Positions 36,493 to 44,810 of a stretch of DNA of 64,000 nucleotides are shown piece by piece; the first letter of the stretch is position 1, and every line of letters begins with the position of its first letter. The notes below the pieces were generated by a model. The model was not told the origin of the DNA. It did no database searches and saw only the letters and a list, made by a program, of their open reading frames with translations. Source of the stretch: Nostocales cyanobacterium HT-58-2 (GTDB taxonomy: Bacteria; Cyanobacteriota; Cyanobacteriia; Cyanobacteriales; Nostocaceae). The translations under genes and the position numbers were made by a program. The stretch covers positions 7,195,501 through 7,259,500 of the forward strand of contig CP019636.1 in assembly GCA_002163975.1 (NCBI GenBank). Direction: 5' to 3'.

Positions 36493-37044
36493 TTAGTGAG
36501 GGTACCAAAACATACCTTTGATGCCTTCTGGATCGGACATGAATCCCAAACTCCGGTAAAAGTCTACAACATGGGGGTCAGCAAAAAGAGTGACATTGCT
36601 GATTTCTTCATTTCTAAGTTTTTTAAGCACATATTTCATAAGTGCCTTACCTAGTCCTTTACCTTGAAAGTCTGGATGGACTACGACATCCCAAATTGTC
36701 GCATTAAAGGCATGATCTGATGTTGCACGAGCAAAACCAATGAGTCGTCTTTTGTTTCCTCGCACTTGCCACATAGAGGCTACGAGAAAACTATGCTCAA
36801 TAGCTTTTTTTACTTTTCGTAGAGGACGACGTGACCAACCAACTGAATCACATAGTTCTTCTAGTTCATACAAGTCGATGTCTCGCTCAGTGCTAAAAAC
36901 TATGCGAGTCTCGTGCTGATGAGGTGCGCCAACACTACTAGAGCTTGAGTTGCCCACAGTTTCCACTGCATACTCTTCAAAGGGTGTTGTTTTGGTTGTT
37001 GAGGTAGCTTCTGATGTACTAAACCAAGTTTTCCAAAAACCCAT
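36493..37044 (-). CDS. GNAT-family N-acetyltransferase, plastid-type
   Basis: A 183-residue protein. The first 50 residues are Ser/Thr-rich and disordered. The GNAT domain (about residues 60-183) shows FARATSDHAFNATIWDVVVHP, the CoA loop QGKGLGKALMKYVL, and FYRSLGFM near the end. It resembles the chloroplast GNAT/SNAT family of plants and cyanobacteria and the shorter GNAT at 30317. Acceptor could be a protein or small amine. The gene has its own promoter; a Phe/Pro-less spacer of about 250 bp separates it from tRNA-Pro. Confidence 0.85.
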   Translation of the reverse strand: MGFWKTWFSTSEATSTTKTTPFEEYAVETVGNSSSSSVGAPHQHETRIVFSTERDIDLYELEELCDSVGWSRRPLRKVKKAIEHSFLVASMWQVRGNKRRLIGFARATSDHAFNATIWDVVVHPDFQGKGLGKALMKYVLKKLRNEEISNVTLFADPHVVDFYRSLGFMSDPEGIKGMFWYPH

Positions 37045-37470
37045 GCCAACGCGGTTCGGGTAGTATAACTGAATTAGTTTCCACTGAGAAGAGTGCTAAG
37101 TCACGCACTACCAAACTACCCACCTTTATACCCCTTACACACATAACTGCTTATATGTTTTCAGGATTTTTAACGACAGTAGTCAGGGAACACGTGTTTC
37201 ACACTAATCTTTTTCAACTTTAGCATTTTGTTGTAGAGCCAAGGAGAAATTAACTAAAACGGAAGTATTCGAGAGTCAATTGTGTATGGATCCTATAACC
37301 AACATACATTTTAAAGACTCTCAATTGTCGATGTACGGTGTGTAGAAGTGTACGGTAAATGACAAAGTTCCCCCAAACCCTTACACTCTTACCTCCTGGT
37401 TAGCACAAGATATTGTGCCTCCACACTCTGACACCCCTAATTTGTCTCAAACAAGTGAGTCTTACCCTCA
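37045..37470. other. Gene-free spacer
   Basis: About 425 bp between divergent genes. It contains AGAGTCAATTGTG and CTCTCAATTGTCG-type sequences at about 37271 and 37318 and Pro-box-free AT-rich DNA. No gene or known RNA. Confidence 0.4.
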
Positions 37471-38193
37471 ATGATGGCTTCTGGTTTAAAATCTTCAACA
37501 ATGGAACTCCTCAAACGGTTTAATCGAGCTTTTCCCGAGTTTTATGAGCAATTTGTGAGCAGTGAAATTCAGCTGCAAAATTTGCGGCTAGCCCACCATT
37601 TATATGAAACCAGATATGCCGTTATAGATCTCAAACCAGAAGGTAGCAAAACTGCCTTGTATTTTGCTTATCGTAACCAGTCTTTTCTTCTGAGCGATAT
37701 TTTTGGTGTGCTGGCTGCTTACGGGCTAACAATTCATGGTTTAAGCCTATATGGTCAAATTCGACCACCCATGTTAGTTTTTATCAAACTGCTGGTGTCT
37801 CGGGGTAGCAAAGCTTTGACAGAGAAAACCTCAGAAAATGTCTGCCGTGCCATTAGAGAAGCTTTAGGGGGGCGTTTTGAGGTAGAAGAAATGCTAGCAG
37901 TAGAATTCAATCTCAATACTGGCTTAGACCAGGTACAAACTGAGTTCTATGTCGATCCGGTTTTTCATCTTCCAGCTTTGGTGCTTGAAGCTGATAACCA
38001 ACCAGGATTATTTTACAAAGTCATGTACGCTATATGGCAGGAAGACCTTTTAGTAGTGAATGCCAACTTACTCGTATGGCGCGGACGCACACGCCTTATT
38101 CTCTACCTGTTAGGACCAAATGAAAGTCTCATTCCGGAATATTTAGGTCACAAAATTGCTGAAGGAGTACGATATCGGTTATTGGGGAAGTGA
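37471..38193 (+). CDS. ACT-domain-like protein
   Basis: A 240-residue protein that appears to hold two ACT-type regulatory folds: residues about 60-110 (KTALYFAYRNQSFLLSDIFGVLAAYGLTIHGLSLYG) and about 170-235 (LPALVLEADNQPGLFYKVMYAIWQEDLLVVNANLLVW). The GLxxxI/PGLFxxVMxAI patterns resemble GlnD-type ACT domains. No catalytic domain is attached. Likely a regulatory amino-acid or metabolite sensor, conserved in cyanobacteria, function not established. Two start ATGs (37471, 37474). The hydrolase gene follows on the same strand 100 bp later. Confidence 0.65.
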   Translation: MMASGLKSSTMELLKRFNRAFPEFYEQFVSSEIQLQNLRLAHHLYETRYAVIDLKPEGSKTALYFAYRNQSFLLSDIFGVLAAYGLTIHGLSLYGQIRPPMLVFIKLLVSRGSKALTEKTSENVCRAIREALGGRFEVEEMLAVEFNLNTGLDQVQTEFYVDPVFHLPALVLEADNQPGLFYKVMYAIWQEDLLVVNANLLVWRGRTRLILYLLGPNESLIPEYLGHKIAEGVRYRLLGK

Positions 38194-38293
38194 GGTACCG
38201 CTTTACGTCTACAGTCATTTTCGCAGACGAAAAGCTCATCCATAGAGACCTCCCATCTCCCCTACTCCCCCCTGAACGGGGTACGATAGGAGT

Positions 38294-39235
38294 ATGGCAA
38301 CCATCGAAATCTTGGGCGTTCCACACGCATACGAGCTAACAGCTCCCACTTCCTACCCCCACACCTTAGTGTTTATCCACGGATGGCTCAATAGCCGTGG
38401 ATATTGGCAACCTGTCATTTCCCGGTTGTCAAATGACTTTCAGTGTCTTTCCTATGATTTGAGAGGTTTTGGAGAGTCTCAGCCCAAGCTAAAAACTGAT
38501 TTTAGTCGAGAACAAATTTATTTCAACCAAAGTCCTAAATCTGGTGGTGCGGTTGTGAATCCCTTTGATTCTCACTATACTCCGGCTGCCTATGCTCAGG
38601 ATTTAGCAGCCCTGCTGCAACAACTCAACGTTTCTAGTGCTTGGTTAGTTGGTCACTCTTTAGGAGGCACGATCGCCCTTTGGGGTGCTGCCCAAATGCC
38701 TGAATGTGTCAAAGGTGCCATTTGTATTAACTCAGGTGGCGGAATTTATCTTAAAGAAGCTTTTGAGCAGTTTCGCTCGGCAGGTCAGCGCTTTTTGCAA
38801 GTTCGCCCCAGATGGCTTAGCCAAGTGCCTCTGATTGATTTACTCTTTTCCAGAGCGAGTGTAGCACGTCGTCTAGAGCGCAATTGGGCACGTCAGCGAG
38901 TGATTGATTTTGTTGTCGCAGACCCGGAAGCTGCTTTAGGAGCATTGCTAGATTCTACAACAGAAGAGGAAATAAATCGCTTGCCTCAACTTGTTTCTCA
39001 ACTTAAGCAACCGATTTATTTCTTAGCTGGTGCGGAAGACAAGGTTATGGAACCAAAGTATGTTCGCCATTTAGCTAGCTTTCACCCTCTTTTCCGCTAC
39101 TGTGGCGATAATTTTATCGAAATTCCTAATTGCGGGCATTTAGCAATGTTAGAACAGCCTGATGAAGTTGCTACCCACATCCGTTCTCTGCTTGTTAGTA
39201 AAGAGGAGCGTAAGCTCCAGGAGGGAGTTTCATAA
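38294..39235 (+). CDS. Alpha/beta-fold hydrolase
   Basis: A 313-residue protein with the standard fold: oxyanion motif FIHGWLNSRGYW, DLRGFGESQ, nucleophile elbow GHSLGG (Ser around 124), PLI-type acid region (AGAEDKVM, Asp about 261) and catalytic His in NCGHLAMLEQP. No signal peptide. Family members hydrolyse esters, amides or epoxides; the substrate cannot be told. ATG at 38294. Ends 57 bp before the tail of tsaD (convergent). Confidence 0.85.
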   Translation: MATIEILGVPHAYELTAPTSYPHTLVFIHGWLNSRGYWQPVISRLSNDFQCLSYDLRGFGESQPKLKTDFSREQIYFNQSPKSGGAVVNPFDSHYTPAAYAQDLAALLQQLNVSSAWLVGHSLGGTIALWGAAQMPECVKGAICINSGGGIYLKEAFEQFRSAGQRFLQVRPRWLSQVPLIDLLFSRASVARRLERNWARQRVIDFVVADPEAALGALLDSTTEEEINRLPQLVSQLKQPIYFLAGAEDKVMEPKYVRHLASFHPLFRYCGDNFIEIPNCGHLAMLEQPDEVATHIRSLLVSKEERKLQEGVS

Positions 39236-39292
39236 TAGGTGACTGGCGTTCAGTAGTCAATAGTCAAGAAGTACGATCCTGGATTCTGGACT

Positions 39293-40342
39293 TTAAGAAG
39301 CGGCGTGATACAATTCCATCACTTCGGTCAACGCCAGCCTAGACTGAACGCCTAGGGTGAGAGGAGAGGTATGACCTTTGTTGAGATGGTCAGCAGCAGC
39401 ACAACCAATCATAGCGGCATTATCAGTACAAAATTTTAGAGGTGGGAATAGGACGCGTAGGTTCTCAGTTTCTGCTGATTGTTGTAAGTGTTGTCTCAAA
39501 CCACTGTTAGCTGCAACACCTCCACCAACAGCAATCGTGGAAAGACCATAGTCTTTGGCACAAGCAATTGTCCTTTTAGTGAGGACACGTGCTACAGTTT
39601 CCTGAAAACTCGCCGCTACATCTGTTGTTGGCAAAGATTGTCCATTTTTCTCAAATTGCTGTACAAGCCGCAACACCGCTGTCTTTAACCCACTAAAACT
39701 TGCATCATACGGATGATATCCGCCACTTGGTAGGGAGACTTTTCCTTCTGGTAAGGTAAAGGCTCGTGGATTTCCCTCTTTTGCTAGCCTGTCAATTGCT
39801 GGTCCACCAGGATATCCCAAATGCAATAAACGTGCCACTTTATCAAAAGCTTCACCTGCCGCATCATCACGCGTTTCACCCAATGTCTCGTAGACGCCAC
39901 AATCTTTGACATAAATCAAGCTTGTGTGACCACCAGAGACCAGTAAGCTAAGAAAAGGAGGCTCTAAGGTTGGCTCACTCAAATAAGTCGCGTAAATGTG
40001 ACCTTCGAGATGATGGACACCTAAAAATGGCTTGTTATGTATCATTGCCAAGGTTTTGGCAGCAGTTAACCCGACTAACAGCGCCCCAACCAGTCCAGGA
40101 GCACAAGTTGCTGCTATCCCATCAATTTCGCTCCACTCTAGTTGTGCTTGTTCCAAAGCTTGGGCGATCGCCCCATTTATCGTTTCTAGATGCTGACGGG
40201 ATGCGACTTCCGGGACGACTCCACCATACTGTTGATGGACTGGAATTTGCGAGGCAATAATACTACTTAAAACTTGACGATTGTTAACAATTGCCACGGC
40301 GGTTTCATCACAGCTAGTTTCTATTGCTAATACGGTTGCCAT
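39293..40342 (-). CDS. tsaD: tRNA N6-adenosine threonylcarbamoyltransferase
   Basis: A protein of about 349 residues with the ASKHA fold: MATVLAIETSCDETAVAIV start, metal motif HHLEGHIYA, the LLVSGGHTSLIYV loop, and the C-terminal NAAMIGCAA. It transfers threonylcarbamoyl from TsaC's product to A37 of ANN tRNAs, with TsaB and TsaE elsewhere. I start at ATG 40342, which gives the usual N-terminus; the frame is open to 40420. psaF begins 175 bp away on the other strand. TsaC is at 32443. Confidence 0.94.
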   Translation of the reverse strand: MATVLAIETSCDETAVAIVNNRQVLSSIIASQIPVHQQYGGVVPEVASRQHLETINGAIAQALEQAQLEWSEIDGIAATCAPGLVGALLVGLTAAKTLAMIHNKPFLGVHHLEGHIYATYLSEPTLEPPFLSLLVSGGHTSLIYVKDCGVYETLGETRDDAAGEAFDKVARLLHLGYPGGPAIDRLAKEGNPRAFTLPEGKVSLPSGGYHPYDASFSGLKTAVLRLVQQFEKNGQSLPTTDVAASFQETVARVLTKRTIACAKDYGLSTIAVGGGVAANSGLRQHLQQSAETENLRVLFPPLKFCTDNAAMIGCAAADHLNKGHTSPLTLGVQSRLALTEVMELYHAAS

Positions 40343-40517
40343 TGAGGAATTTGGTTGATAAGGACTTGTTTGAGAAGCTTTAACTTTTATTGACTTTAAC
40401 TTTACTCGGTTCACGGGCAAGAGTATTATGACTTGCTAGTTCTGCAAATCAAGATTGTACAAGCCGCTTCGTTTTGTACAAAAAACTTTTTGTTTCGTAA
40501 TGAAAGGAAACAATTCC

Positions 40518-41015
40518 ATGCGTTGCTTGTTGGCTCTGATTTTAACGATTTGTGTTTGGTTCAACTTTGCCCCTAAAGCATTGGCTGTTGGGGCAGGTCT
40601 TGTACCTTGCAGTGAATCTCCTGCCTTCCAAGAACGGGTACAAGCTGCCCGTGCGACTAACTTTGACCCAGCTTCCGGGGAAAAACGATTTGAGCGTTAT
40701 TCTCAGGAACTTTGTGGTCCGGAAGGTCTACCTCATCTCATTGTGGATGGTAGTCTCAGCCATGCTGGTGACTTCACAATTCCTGGCATTCTTTTCCTCT
40801 ATATCGCCGGTTGGATTGGTTGGGTAGGTCGCGCTTACCTACAAACAATCAAGAAAGAAGGCGGAGACGTGGAATGGAAAGAAGTCAAGATTGATGTGTC
40901 AAAAGCACTGCCACTTATGCTGTCAGGCTTTACTTGGCCTGTAGCTGCCCTGAGAGAATTGCTCTCAGGCGAATTAACAGCCAAGGATGAAGAAATTCCC
41001 ATCTCCCCACGCTAA
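40518..41015 (+). CDS. psaF: Photosystem I reaction center subunit III
   Basis: A protein of about 165 residues. The signal peptide (LLALILTICVWFNFAPKALA) directs the lumenal domain; the mature chain starts VGAGLVPCSESPAF, with the second conserved Cys in QELCGPEG, a membrane helix (IPGILFLYIAGWIGWVG) and the C-terminal GELTAKDEEIPISPR. PsaF is at the edge of PSI and helps dock cytochrome c6/plastocyanin. The ATG at 40518 is chosen because AAAGGAAA lies 9 bases upstream; an in-frame ATG at 40500 is possible. psaJ is downstream but 459 bp away. Confidence 0.94.
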   Translation: MRCLLALILTICVWFNFAPKALAVGAGLVPCSESPAFQERVQAARATNFDPASGEKRFERYSQELCGPEGLPHLIVDGSLSHAGDFTIPGILFLYIAGWIGWVGRAYLQTIKKEGGDVEWKEVKIDVSKALPLMLSGFTWPVAALRELLSGELTAKDEEIPISPR

Positions 41016-41474
41016 CAAGGATTTGAGATTTGTAGTGAGTTAGTAGTCAATCCAAAACTGCGGGAGTTTCCCTCTCAAAAGCCCAGACGCTACGCGCTCT
41101 TAAGTTTTTGTCCGCAGGATTCACCCGTTCGCGTAGCGTCTCCGATAGGAGAAGGGCGTTAGCGTTAGCGACGTACCCCTCAAGGGAACCAAGCTACGTG
41201 TAGCATCTCGCACAGTTAAAAAGCTTCACCAAAACGGAAGTGCTTCTTTGCTGTTGAAAAAGGTTTTCTCTCAAAGGGAAAGGCTAGCGCTAAGAGAGTT
41301 TCCACGCTATTTGCTACAACAGAGAAAACCTCTGCAATGCAGTGGCTCCCCATGAGCAACTGGCGTTTGCCAAAAGCGTACCCAAAGAGTTAGTGATACT
41401 TTTTGACAACTAACAAGCTAACAAATCACAATCCAAAATAGCTCATTCAACTCACTTATTTAGGAGAATGATTT
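41016..41474. repeat. Repeat-rich spacer between psaF and psaJ
   Basis: psaF and psaJ are usually close; here 459 bp intervene. Bases 41126-41158 contain the inverted-orientation copy of the dispersed palindrome (GCGTCTCCGATAGGAGAAGG). Further GTTAGCGTTAGCGA and ACGTGTAGCATC pieces follow. No gene. TAGGAGAA at 41461 is the psaJ ribosome-binding site. Confidence 0.7.
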
Positions 41475-41618
41475 ATGGCGCAAAATCAGCCAGGTTCTTT
41501 CATTCAATATCTTTCTCTAGCACCAGTTTTGTTGTTCGCAAATTTGATTTTTACCGCTGTTCTGTTGATTTTGTTTAACTACTTCTTCCCCGACCTACTT
41601 TTCCATCCATTGCCGTAA
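41475..41618 (+). CDS. psaJ: Photosystem I reaction center subunit IX
   Basis: A 47-residue protein with one transmembrane helix. The sequence begins MAQNQPGSFIQYLSLAPVLL and ends PDLLFHPLP, as is typical of PsaJ, which stabilises PsaF and outer chlorophylls of PSI. A good ribosome-binding site (AGGAGA) precedes the ATG at 41475. psaF is upstream on the same strand. Confidence 0.93.
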   Translation: MAQNQPGSFIQYLSLAPVLLFANLIFTAVLLILFNYFFPDLLFHPLP

Positions 41619-41894
41619 ATTACGGATACAAGTTAGGAGTTAGAAATTATGAATTATGGAGTCATAACTCATAGTTTATAATTTTAAACTCCTAACTCAT
41701 AATTTTGCTCAAAATAGTGCTTTTAAACTCGTGATAGTGTAGATAGAGTAGGAGTTGTCAATACTTAAAATGATCGAAAACAACTAAATTAATTTTTATA
41801 AACTTCAATAGTAAAAATGAATTTTAGCTACAATTAACAATTATTATTAACTTGAAAATAATGCCACAATTCTATCTAGAGGCAAACATAAAAT
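41619..41894. other. Spacer psaJ / psaL
   Basis: 276 bp, AT-rich. A near-inverted repeat of GAGTTAGAAATTATGAATTATGG and TTTATAATTTTAAACTC at about 41630-41700 may terminate psaFJ. No sign of a psaI-like ORF. Confidence 0.4.
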
Positions 41895-42422
41895 ATGGCA
41901 GATATAGCGCAAGCAGTAGATGCATCAAAAAATCGCCCCAGTGACGCGAGAAATCGGGAGGTTGTCTTTCCTGAATGGCGCGACCCACAACGAGGCAACC
42001 TGGAAACACCGATTAACGCTTCTCCCCTAGTCAAGTGGTACATTAATAACTTGCCTGCTTATCGCCCAGGACACACTCCCTTCAGACGAGGACTAGAAAT
42101 TGGCATGGCTCATGGCTATTGGATTTTTGGTCCATTTGCCAAATTGGGTCCGCTGCGCGATACGGCTAACGCCAACTTAGCTGGATTACTGGCAACTTTG
42201 GGTTTAATTGTCATTTTGACTGGTACCCTATCTCTGTATGCCAACAGCAATCCTCCTCAACCACACGTGACTGTCACTACACCCAACCCTCCAGATGCTT
42301 TCAGATCTAATGAAGGTTGGAATGGCTTTGCCAGTGCTTTCTTAATCGGTGGTGTTGGTGGTGCTGTAGTCGCTTACTTTTTAACTAGCAATCTGGGTTT
42401 AATTCAAGGTCTGTTTGGTTAA
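41895..42422 (+). CDS. psaL: Photosystem I reaction center subunit XI
   Basis: A 175-residue PsaL. Conserved regions include INASPLVKWYINNLPAYRPG, FRRGLEIGMAHGYWIFGPF and LGPLRD, and two to three transmembrane helices (LAGLLATLGLIVILTGTLSL; FLIGGVGGAVVAYFLT). PsaL forms the core of PSI trimers or tetramers; many heterocystous species form tetramers. It has its own spacer, so it is probably transcribed apart from psaFJ. Confidence 0.96.
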   Translation: MADIAQAVDASKNRPSDARNREVVFPEWRDPQRGNLETPINASPLVKWYINNLPAYRPGHTPFRRGLEIGMAHGYWIFGPFAKLGPLRDTANANLAGLLATLGLIVILTGTLSLYANSNPPQPHVTVTTPNPPDAFRSNEGWNGFASAFLIGGVGGAVVAYFLTSNLGLIQGLFG

Positions 42423-43076
42423 CATTGTCGTCAATCCAAGGTGCGCGTGTCGCAAAGCTTGAGACTTTGTTGGTTTCTGAGTCCTTGGAAGCCACTGCCT
42501 TGCCCACAGAAGTTAAATTGGAGGAAACCTTCCATCTAAACCTCGGTGAGTTTTCTCTGTTTTTAGTACTGCGCGATTGCACTTGCGATCGCGCAGTGTC
42601 TAGACTCTTGAGAAGCAAGTAACATTGATGAATTATTAGACCAAGGACAGATGATAAAAGATAAAGGATGCACAGAAAAAGCAATGTTAGCCTTTTCTTC
42701 GCATCCTTCATTTTTTTTGCTTCGGCAGGAGAATAACGAGATGCTTTTCCCCTTGTCAGATGGTAATATAGGTGTGGATGGTCAAAACGTAGTGGTCTTT
42801 TTTTGCCCAAGTATAAAAACTGTAGGATGAAAAGTTCTACAATCTGAATGTAGTTCTAGCTCATCCAAGCAAGTCGCCATCAACACTAGTGTGTTTACTA
42901 TAAGCAAGCTTTTGAGGAAAGAAAGTAGGTTTGATAGTCGCTTAACCTACAGAATAGAAAAAACTGACGTTACTAAAGGAGTAGAACTAGAGGAGTAGAA
43001 GTAGTGCTCTAGCGAACACTACTAGGATAGTAAGTGCCTTCCCGGAGAATCCTTATTGTTGTTTTCTTTAAGAGTG
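42423..43076. other. Spacer psaL / gmk with hairpins
   Basis: About 650 bp between convergent genes. It contains a perfect 10-bp hairpin (ACTGCGCGAT 42568-42577 / ATCGCGCAGT 42588-42597), and a larger hairpin at about 42664-42711 with AAGGATGC/GCATCCTT outer arms followed by a run of T (about 42713-42720), the likely psaL terminator. No psaI-like gene and no accepted ORF. Confidence 0.6.
42663..42720 (+). terminator. Likely terminator downstream of psaL
   Basis: AAGGATGC pairs with GCATCCTT, with an inner AGAAAAAGC/GCCTTTTCT stem, and is followed on the plus strand by a T8 run. It sits about 240 bp after psaL. Confidence 0.6.
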
Positions 43077-43679
43077 TCAGCCAAATATCGCCGCTTCTAT
43101 AGAATTTAGAGCAGTTTCAAAATCGTCATTAACGATTTGAATATCAAATTCATCAGCGGCACGTATTTCTTCTTGGGCGCGGTGCATACGACGGGCGATC
43201 GCCTCTTCTGAATCTTGAGCACGACCACGTATCCGTTTCTCTAGTTCACTTAAAGAAGGCGGCAAAATGAAAATACTCAAAGCACTAGGATAAGAAGCAC
43301 GTATCTGTCGTGCGCCTTTTAGTTCAATTTCCAGCACAACCCGCTTGCCAGAGAGAACTTGGTTTACTACGGCTTCCTTGGGAGTACCGTAATAGTTACC
43401 AGCAAATTCTGCCCACTCCAGTAATTCGCCGGCAGCCACCAATTGTTCAAACTCTCTACGGCTTACAAAGTAATATTCTTTGCCGTTAGTTTCCCCCTGA
43501 CGAGGAGAACGAGTCGTCGCGGATACAGAATAATGCAGTTCCGGATGACGCTGTAGGAGTGCTCGCATTAAAGTGCCTTTGCCAACTCCACTCGGACCAG
43601 TCAAAATAATCAGCTTGCCCATATCTGGGCATTCCTGAGTAGTGGCACCACTTTTTTTGGTGGTTGTAAGTTGCATCAT
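43077..43679 (-). CDS. gmk: Guanylate kinase
   Basis: A 200-residue enzyme that phosphorylates GMP to GDP. P-loop GPSGVGKGTL (residues about 28-37), GMP-site segments SVSATTRSPRQGETNGKEYYFVS and EWAEFAGNYYGTP, and lid IRGRAQDSEEAIARRM are all present. Two start ATGs are adjacent (43679, 43676); a later start at MGKLIIL is possible, but the longer form matches cyanobacterial Gmk. It lies downstream of remA on the same strand (165 bp), a linkage also known in Firmicutes. Confidence 0.94.
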   Translation of the reverse strand: MMQLTTTKKSGATTQECPDMGKLIILTGPSGVGKGTLMRALLQRHPELHYSVSATTRSPRQGETNGKEYYFVSRREFEQLVAAGELLEWAEFAGNYYGTPKEAVVNQVLSGKRVVLEIELKGARQIRASYPSALSIFILPPSLSELEKRIRGRAQDSEEAIARRMHRAQEEIRAADEFDIQIVNDDFETALNSIEAAIFG

Positions 43680-43844
43680 CCGCCTAACCTGTGAATCAAT
43701 CAGTAGATACTATTTATTAGCCATGAGTAGGATGACTCTTGACCAACAGAATTTTATTGCCTGGGTGGACATAAAACTAGTTTAATTCACATGGTACTGC
43801 TGATATGGCGCTAAATAGGCGTGGGGCTGTAGATTTCCCCTTAG

Positions 43845-44114
43845 TTAATTATCTACAGCTTGATGGTGATCGCGGGTAATCACAAAGCGATTTGCTACCG
43901 TTTCTGGCTGAATCGCTGAAAGAATCACGTGACTGGAATCAGTGATGATGACAGCCCTAGTGCGGCGACCGTAAGTTGCGTCGACGAGCTGACCTCGATC
44001 ACGTGCATCGGTGATAATCCGCTTAATTGGGGCAGACTCTGGACTGACAATGGCAACGACTCGGTTGGCAGACACGATGTTGCCAAAGCCGATGTTGATT
44101 AACTGAATGTCCAT
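43845..44114 (-). CDS. remA: RemA-like DUF370 DNA-binding protein
   Basis: An 89-residue protein: MDIQLINIGFGNIVSANRVVAIVSPESAPIKRII is the RemA/DUF370 N-terminus, and RDRGQLVDATYGRRTRAVIITDSSHVILSAIQ follows. In Bacillus RemA is a circular oligomeric DNA-binding activator of matrix genes. Its role in cyanobacteria is not settled. It is upstream of gmk in the same order as ylzA-gmk in Bacillus. A single-gene or two-gene unit. Confidence 0.9.
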   Translation of the reverse strand: MDIQLINIGFGNIVSANRVVAIVSPESAPIKRIITDARDRGQLVDATYGRRTRAVIITDSSHVILSAIQPETVANRFVITRDHHQAVDN

Positions 44115-44810
44115 AAAAAACTGACGCTAAGCGTGGTGTGAAAAAGAAGCTTTCAAGAAACTATTCTCCATGTTATCCACAAAAAATAGGAGTTACAACG
44201 CTTAAATTAACGCTAGTCTTCGTTTTTGTGTACCGAATGCTTTTTTTTAGCAAATTCTTAGCTAAGTTTATTGAAAATCTACCAAAAGGCATAGATAAAG
44301 CCACTTTTAGTAAAGGTAATTACTTGAATTATTAACGTTTAATGGCTAGCCCCGTAAATAGATAGATATTAATTGTGTGTCATCTGTTTTGTGACTAAAA
44401 AACAGATACAAGAACACACCAGTTGTCCATTTAGAGGGCTCGTCTGCAGGCAAAACCCTCTAAATGCCTCTAAATGTTTGTAGGGAGAAAATTCTCATAC
44501 CAATTGAAAAAACGATTGCTGGCAACGCCCTAAACTTTTGTAAGTAGTCGTCATGAACGAAGTGCACTAGGACGCATGAAAAAGTTTCTTATCTCCCCGG
44601 CTGGGGCGCTCCCTTGCTTTTTTTCAAGTCAACCCCACTTGAAATAAATATAGGATGGGAGGCGCGAAGCGTAACCCATGCTGTCTAGTAATTGATGTTG
44701 TCCTCAAAGGAAGACCGCATCCTACAAAAAATTCTATCTGGCGCCTACTTATATGTTATCAACCCAACTTACTATCTGCCGCATTCTTTTCTGTAATTGC
44801 TATCAGAATA
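44115..44810. other. Gene-free spacer left of the IS element
   Basis: About 700 bp. It holds an 11-bp inverted repeat, CATTTAGAGGG (44428-44438) and CCCTCTAAATG (44456-44466), with a partial third copy of CCTCTAAATG directly after. A GGATGGGA..CGTAACCCATG repeat lies at about 44651-44720. The last 7 bases (CAGAATA, 44804-44810) are the IS target duplication. Confidence 0.6.

Noticed and set aside
42385..42810. A 141-residue minus-strand open frame
   Set aside because: It overlaps the psaL end and runs through two hairpins; composition is not protein-like and no family motif is visible.
42423..43076. Possible psaI downstream of psaL
   Set aside because: No short hydrophobic frame with PsaI features was found in either flank of psaL.
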